A DNA stretch of 64,000 bases from Sphagnum compactum (taxonomy: Eukaryota > Bryophyta > Sphagnopsida > Sphagnales), in contig OZ234494.1 of the NCBI GenBank assembly GCA_965153455.1, forward strand, positions 18,600,001 through 18,664,000, read 5' to 3'. Each line of letters starts with the position of its first letter. Within the stretch, counting starts at the first letter, position 1. Shown one piece after another: positions 59,364 through 64,000 of this stretch. The translations under genes were made by a program, and so were the position numbers. The notes beneath the pieces are model-generated. The model did no database searches. It was not told the DNA's origin and saw only the letters and a program-made list of their open reading frames with translations.

Positions 59364-59752
59364 GAGCATCTGCAGGCTCCAGCAGGTGCTCAGCATGTGA
59401 CCCTGCAATAATAATATTTCTCACATCCAAGTTTAGTTGTCTATTTTTTTTTTTCCAACCCCACCCATAAAACTAAAACTGGGATTACAAATAGGTGGGA
59501 GACTACTGATAGCAAAGCACCTGGACCAATCATTATCATTGGCCAATCATAAACAAGGTGCAGAAAGTCGGATTTATTACACTCCTTTCTGACAGGTGTT
59601 AGGCTGTGCTGTGCTTTTACCAGCCTCAACAAACACTGCAAAAATGTTGGGCCAAAACCATTTTGCTTGCTGAGCCAAACTGGCATGTTTTGACTTTTCT
59701 TTGTCTGATTTTAATTTGTGGGGTCACATATGGAGCACCTGTGGAGTTGCTC
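59364..59752 (-). mobile_element. Tourist-like MITE, copy 3 (inverted)
   Basis: A 389-bp element with ends GAGCATCTGCAGGCTCC...GGTGCTCAGCATGTGAC and the complement of GAGCAACTCCACAGGTGCTC. TTA flanks both sides (59361-59363, 59753-59755). The interior matches copies 1 and 2 in reverse orientation (for example GTAATAAA-type GTGTAATAAATCC in complement, and GGACCAATCATTAT). Confidence 0.85.
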
Positions 59753-60139
59753 TTATAGATAATAGAACACTATTTCAAATTCCCTGGTTAAGTGTGAAAC
59801 CCATCCATCCAAAGTCCAAGATGCAAGAGGGAGTGAGACACTTCTGGGTATTTTTTGAATTGAGGGGGTGGGGAGGTAGGGCACACTGATGTTCATGTTT
59901 GATGAAGGTCTCCAAAGGTATGTGACATGTACTATTTGGAGCTTGTGTTATGTAGGACAAAGCCCAAGTGTGAGGGGGACATTCCGAAATAATCATTTTG
60001 CAAATGTCCCCTACTTGTGAGTCTTACTCTTCTTTCTATTTAGGGAATGTCCCCAACCAATGGATCTTACCCAAGGTACAACATGAGTTGAAAATTATCG
60101 TAAGCCTAAAGATATGTAGATCACAAGGCAAAAGGACAA

Positions 60140-60395
60140 GGGATCTTACATCTACCATTTACAAGAAGGAGAGGTACTTTACACCTATCATAGGCATTAG
60201 GTAGTAGGTGTGAGATCCCTCGCCCTCCTAAATAGTAGACATAAGACGCCTCATTACACCTACTATAGGCATTAGGTTGTAGATGTAAGGTCCCTTCCCT
60301 TCATGTATAGTGGGAATAAGATTCTTCCTATAAAAGAGGAGGGATGTTCATAGTCATAAGTGTGCCCTCCATATACATTAGGAAATTTCTTAGAA
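60140..60395 (+). repeat. Dispersed GGTGTAAGGTCCCT repeat, copy 2
   Basis: Contains two to three internal units of the form CACCTA(C/T)(T/C)ATAGGCATTAGGT...GTAGATGTAAGGTCCCTT and the right end CATTAGGAAATTTCTTAG shared with 12350-12545. Confidence 0.55.
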
Positions 60396-60690
60396 TGCTT
60401 TATGTGGCATGTGTGACCCAAAACTATACACCTTGTTGCAATGTGCATTTTTTCCGGAAAATGACTTATTGAAAATCAAACTAGTTGTGAACCTCCAAAA
60501 ATATTGAATAAGCATTAAAGATCCATGAATTTGCTAAACTCCTTTTTTTTCTTTTGGGTTGCATTCCACATATTCCTTTGTTAATCCATGTTATGGAGAT
60601 CAATGTTGCGGAAGCACACTTGCATAAATGCATCAATTGTCTCTCCATGTGACTCATGATCAAATGGAACTTTTAGTGACATTTTGTTCT
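60357..60690 (+). repeat. Direct repeat of about 0.35 kb, left copy
   Basis: It shares with 61738-62125 the following order: TAAGTGTGC, AGAATGCTTTA, GACCCAAAACTATAC, TTATTGAAAATCAA, ATGGAGATCAATGTTGC, CATAAATGCATCAATTGTC and ATGATCAAATGGAACTTTT. Overall similarity is moderate. The pair brackets about 1.05 kb without recognisable coding sequence. Confidence 0.5.
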
Positions 60691-61737
60691 GAAAACCCTT
60701 TCTTAAAAATATCAATTATTCATAGGAATCATAACAATCCTTTTTTTAAGGTCCATAAAACTTGGATGAGTGGATAGATATAGTGTTGTATAATTCTTCC
60801 TTTTAAAGAGGATCTCCTTTCTTGATTCTACCATTGTATATATGTATATTTATATATTTTGAGGTTTTTTGGGTGTCAATGTTGAGCAATTGTTTTATAA
60901 AGACAACCTTTGGTCTTGATTTTAACATTTTTTTTTTGGGGATGTTTTTTAGGTACAGATTTGAGCTTAGTTCTTTCAATTTTCAAATCCTTTGGGTTTA
61001 GTTTTGGCACAATTTTTTCAAATTGAAGAACTTTTAAGCCCAATCCAAAAATTGAGTTTGAGTCCATGTACACATTACACACATTCCAATGCTAGAAACA
61101 ATGTATAGGTTAAAAACATAAGGCATTGCTTGGAGGGGCTTCACAAGTTTGAGCCCTTATGAGATTGAAATGGGTGAAAACTTGTGAAACACTAAAGGGA
61201 TACCTTATCTTACATAAGTCATTTTTGAAAAAAAAAGAATGTTCACCCACTCTACCAGCCTAGAGAGTGGATTACTACCCATGCCCAAACAAGTTCATGG
61301 GATTAAGCCCATTCCAAATGCAAAAGGATTTTTTTTCAAAATGTTTAATTTTAAATTTAAATTTGTTGTATTTTGGATTGGGCTTATTCCCAAGGATTCC
61401 CAACTAATTACAAATTAATGTTTAAATATAAAGTTGAAGCAACTTTACAACTTTTCCAAAAAAAAATCAACTTTCTTAAACCAAAGAACCTCACATGAGG
61501 TTAAAATTTTCTATTTTCATTATTCTAATTTCAAAAGTACCAAAAGGCTAATTCCATAGTCCAATTCTTGAGCCAAGTTCAACAAAAAGGTGCTAGTTAA
61601 GTTCTTGGTCACAAGAACTTGAGCTTAAACCCTTGTATTTTGCATTGCAAACTAGATTGAAACATTTCCAAAATGCTGACCAAAACTTAATTTAAATATT
61701 GTATGACTAGCATGTGTAATACATAAACATATTATAT

Positions 61738-62125
61738 TAAGTGTGCAAACTTCAAAGGGTGCACCTTTCATAAGAATGTTTAGGGCTACACATATTATGA
61801 CATGCATGGCCCAAAAATACATGTCACCTTACCTTACTTTCTAATATTGACATGTTGAAAATCAAGAATAATACTTACAAAAGGAAAAAAAAATAGTAAA
61901 TTTTCATATTTAAAGTAACTAAACAAATATTGAAGGCTCTCCAACTAGATCAATTGACAAGTTTCATTCAATTCCAAAGTCTTTTATACAACTTTAAATT
62001 TTCACATATAAAATATCCAATGAACCTTCACCAATACATGTGATGAAGATCAATTTTGCATAAGGATGCCCACATATGTGCATCAAATGTCCATTATGTA
62101 AGCAATGACCAAGACAAAGCTTTTG
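61738..62125 (+). repeat. Direct repeat of about 0.39 kb, right copy
   Basis: The order of motifs is as in the left copy: TAAGTGTGC, AGAATGTTTAG, GGCCCAAAAATACAT, ATGTTGAAAATCAAG, GATGAAGATCAATTTTGC, CACATATGTGCATCAAATGTC, AATGACCAAGACAAAGCTTTT. Degenerate LTRs of a small element or a segmental duplication are both possible. Confidence 0.5.
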
Positions 62126-62442
62126 GCCGTCAAATTTTATTTTTGCATGTATTCACATGTTATTTTGCAAATTCTTGCAAATATTTTGTAATATTGAAAT
62201 GTTGAAATTTGGGGGTGCATTAACCCCTCAAGGTACAACCTCCCCAAAGGTCCAAAAAACAAGTTCTCATTATGTCTAAACCTTAGCAAACCAATGGCTA
62301 TTATTAAAAAAATGGTCGTTATAAAGGCAATTATTTGTTCAAGTTTTTTGAAAACCATGGTTATGAACCTTTGATTTGCACTAATAATTGTTGAAGGCTT
62401 GTTCCTAGGTTTCTAATAATTGTCTAACACTGGTTATAGTTA

Positions 62443-62500
62443 GGCAATGTTGGGTGGGTATTAAAATCCAATTTAGAACCAAGTTAGGTTTTAGGTTGAT
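62443..62500 (+). repeat. Dispersed TGTTGGGTGGGTAT repeat, copy 2
   Basis: CAATGTTGGGTGGGTATT, A-rich spacer, TAGAACCAAGTTAGGTTTTA; the counterpart is at 5925-5976 in the opposite orientation. Confidence 0.5.
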
Positions 62501-63860
62501 TTTTGTCAAAAATTGATGATTATTAGCAGATGTAAAAATTGTTGCTTCAAAAATCAAACCAATGTTTGAAGTTGGAAGAACTAACTATGCTTAAGAATGA
62601 CCACCAAAATTTTATGGTGGAACTTCATTTTAATTGCAAGACTTTTTGGATTTTGGGGATGTTAGAGGCAATAGCCATGCCTCTCATTACATTTTTTTTT
62701 ACTGCATAGTGAATCATTGGGAAGTGCAAAGTAAGGTTGAAGCACATTAGAGTGGAACATTATGAACATCACAAAATACATAATTTACAAATTTTTTGTT
62801 ACAGTTAATTCTAACTTATATGCATAAATGATGGAATATGACTCATGTAACAATGAATTCAATGATTGAAACATAAGGCATAAAAATCATGGCAATATTT
62901 AAAATTGAAACTTCATAATGGACTTTTGAAGTTACACAACAATTATGTGATAGTTCATAATAGTGAGAAAAATTTACAAATAGACTCCTTGAATGCATCA
63001 CAACATGTGATATATAACAAAAAAATTGTATGTATATAATAAATACATGAATGTAAAAAATGATTGAGCCATGTAACTTTATTTTTTTTCAATTTTTTTC
63101 TTGTTTAAAAAAGATTTTTTTTTATAAAATCATTTATCGACCGAATGGCCAATTTGGAGCTCATTTCAAAAGAAATTAATAAATCATATAATTCCCTAGA
63201 GTGGGTTAAACTTTGATGTTGCACAAAGTTTGTTATATAATTTATGTGTTTCAATACCTAGGCAACACCAAAATACAATGCACCTTTTACACTAAGAAAT
63301 GCTTTGATTGATTTCACTACTTGTCCTTTTTGTTCCACCCAAAAGTGCTTATGTCCATTAGTAGTCCGTTGCCAATCTTTTGTTTTAATATCTTGGATTT
63401 TGAAGAGGTGAAAATAACAACTTTATTCCATTACTTATTTCAGTAACTTAGAGAACTAGCAACATATGATTGGTTTTTATCAATGGAAATGGAACTAGTT
63501 GTAAGAATTGACATGCGTATAAAATTCTCACAACTTTTCATATGTAAATAATAATAGAACTTATGTGATTGCCTTTTGAAAAATTTGAAAATTGTCGAAC
63601 ATTGGCAATTACCATCTATTTATTGGTTTGATAATCATCATTTATTCACAATTAAAGAATTATAAAGTTTGTTTACATTGTTTAAGGATGACCTATATAA
63701 TGATAAGGAACTTTAAACATGAAAAGTGGGTAGGCTTTTCGAGTTTAGTTACCAAATATATATTTCATCTTGTAGCACAACCAAGATCATCCATCCATTT
63801 GCATTTATCACTTCCATGATAATGGTGGTGGTGGTGGCCTTTTTCAAAATTCCCAATCAC
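62501..63860. other. AT-rich intergenic, no recognised gene
   Basis: Nothing is supported apart from poly-A/T runs and a short GGT run near 63820. Confidence 0.4.
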
Positions 63861-63863
63861 TAA

Positions 63864-64000
63864 GAGCATTTCCATTGCACTATATTAAACACCCCTTTAG
63901 ACCACAACCTAGTGGTGTTGAAATAAATATGTTGGTGTTATGGTCCCACCCCACCTACATCAAAGAAAAAATATTAGGCCTAGTAGTTGGAGGTCCTCAT
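63864..64000 (+). mobile_element. Left end of a further GAGCAT-type MITE, cut by the window end
   Basis: TAA (63861-63863) is followed by GAGCATTTCCATTGCACTAT, resembling the GAGCATCTCCAACGGTGCTC terminus of the Tourist-like family. The interior (CACCCCTTTAGACCACAACC) differs from the other copies, so it may be a different subfamily. The right end is outside the window. Confidence 0.45.

Overview
The window looks like a gene-poor, AT-rich stretch of a land-plant nuclear genome. Genes have spliced exons with GT-AG introns of about 120-370 bases. Their products are plant-type proteins: an F-box/RNI protein, a TMEM53/DUF829 hydrolase-like protein, an EGF transmembrane protein and a coiled-coil protein. 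About 85-90% of the sequence is intergenic and carries decayed hAT, CACTA, Copia and PIF/Harbinger-type elements plus minisatellites. I cannot name the species. A non-flowering vascular plant (gymnosperm or fern) would fit, but this is inference.

Genes, left to right: (1) positions 3-974 (+), the 3' part of an F-box/leucine-rich-repeat gene cut by the window edge. (2) 8350-10574 (-), a three-exon TMEM53-family gene of 628 codons with an unusually long Ser-rich N-terminus. (3) 24483-25674 (-), a three-exon gene for a 234-aa type I membrane protein with EGF-like modules and an acidic tail. Its 5' leader probably starts near 27.8-28.2 kb. (4) 50869-53193 (+), a gene for a basic, SP-rich, C-terminally coiled-coil protein of about 577 aa, possibly with an alternative fourth exon. 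A single exon-like ORF at 7961-8240 (+) is unassigned. The genes are not organised as a system; no operon-like or pathway logic is visible.

Mobile DNA: a decayed but almost full-length hAT transposase lies at 2185-4260 (-). A Tourist-like (PIF/Harbinger) MITE family with TWA target duplications has copies at 12943-13319, 15070-15351 (5' truncated) and 59364-59752, and a related end at 63864. A second, 576-bp MITE lies at 22107-22682. A 3.68-kb CACTA-type element (33011-36690, TAC duplication) appears nested in a possible 11.7-kb CACTA element (32153-43839), which also holds two oppositely oriented Copia pol/LTR fragments. A further repeat family is built around the palindrome AGCCAAATTTGGCT (four sites).

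Tandem DNA: a 57-bp unit at 5.08 kb, a degenerate array at 30.4-31.0 kb, 180-bp units at 35.0-35.5 kb, TACC-rich arrays at 37.9-38.3 kb, a 102-120-bp unit with GAG tracts at 47.7-48.0 kb, and a 42-52-bp minisatellite at 48.8-49.4 kb. No CRISPR, rRNA or convincing intact tRNA was seen. I did not find a clearly novel system. The most unusual items are the nested CACTA complex, the palindrome-centred repeat, and the plant EGF membrane protein.
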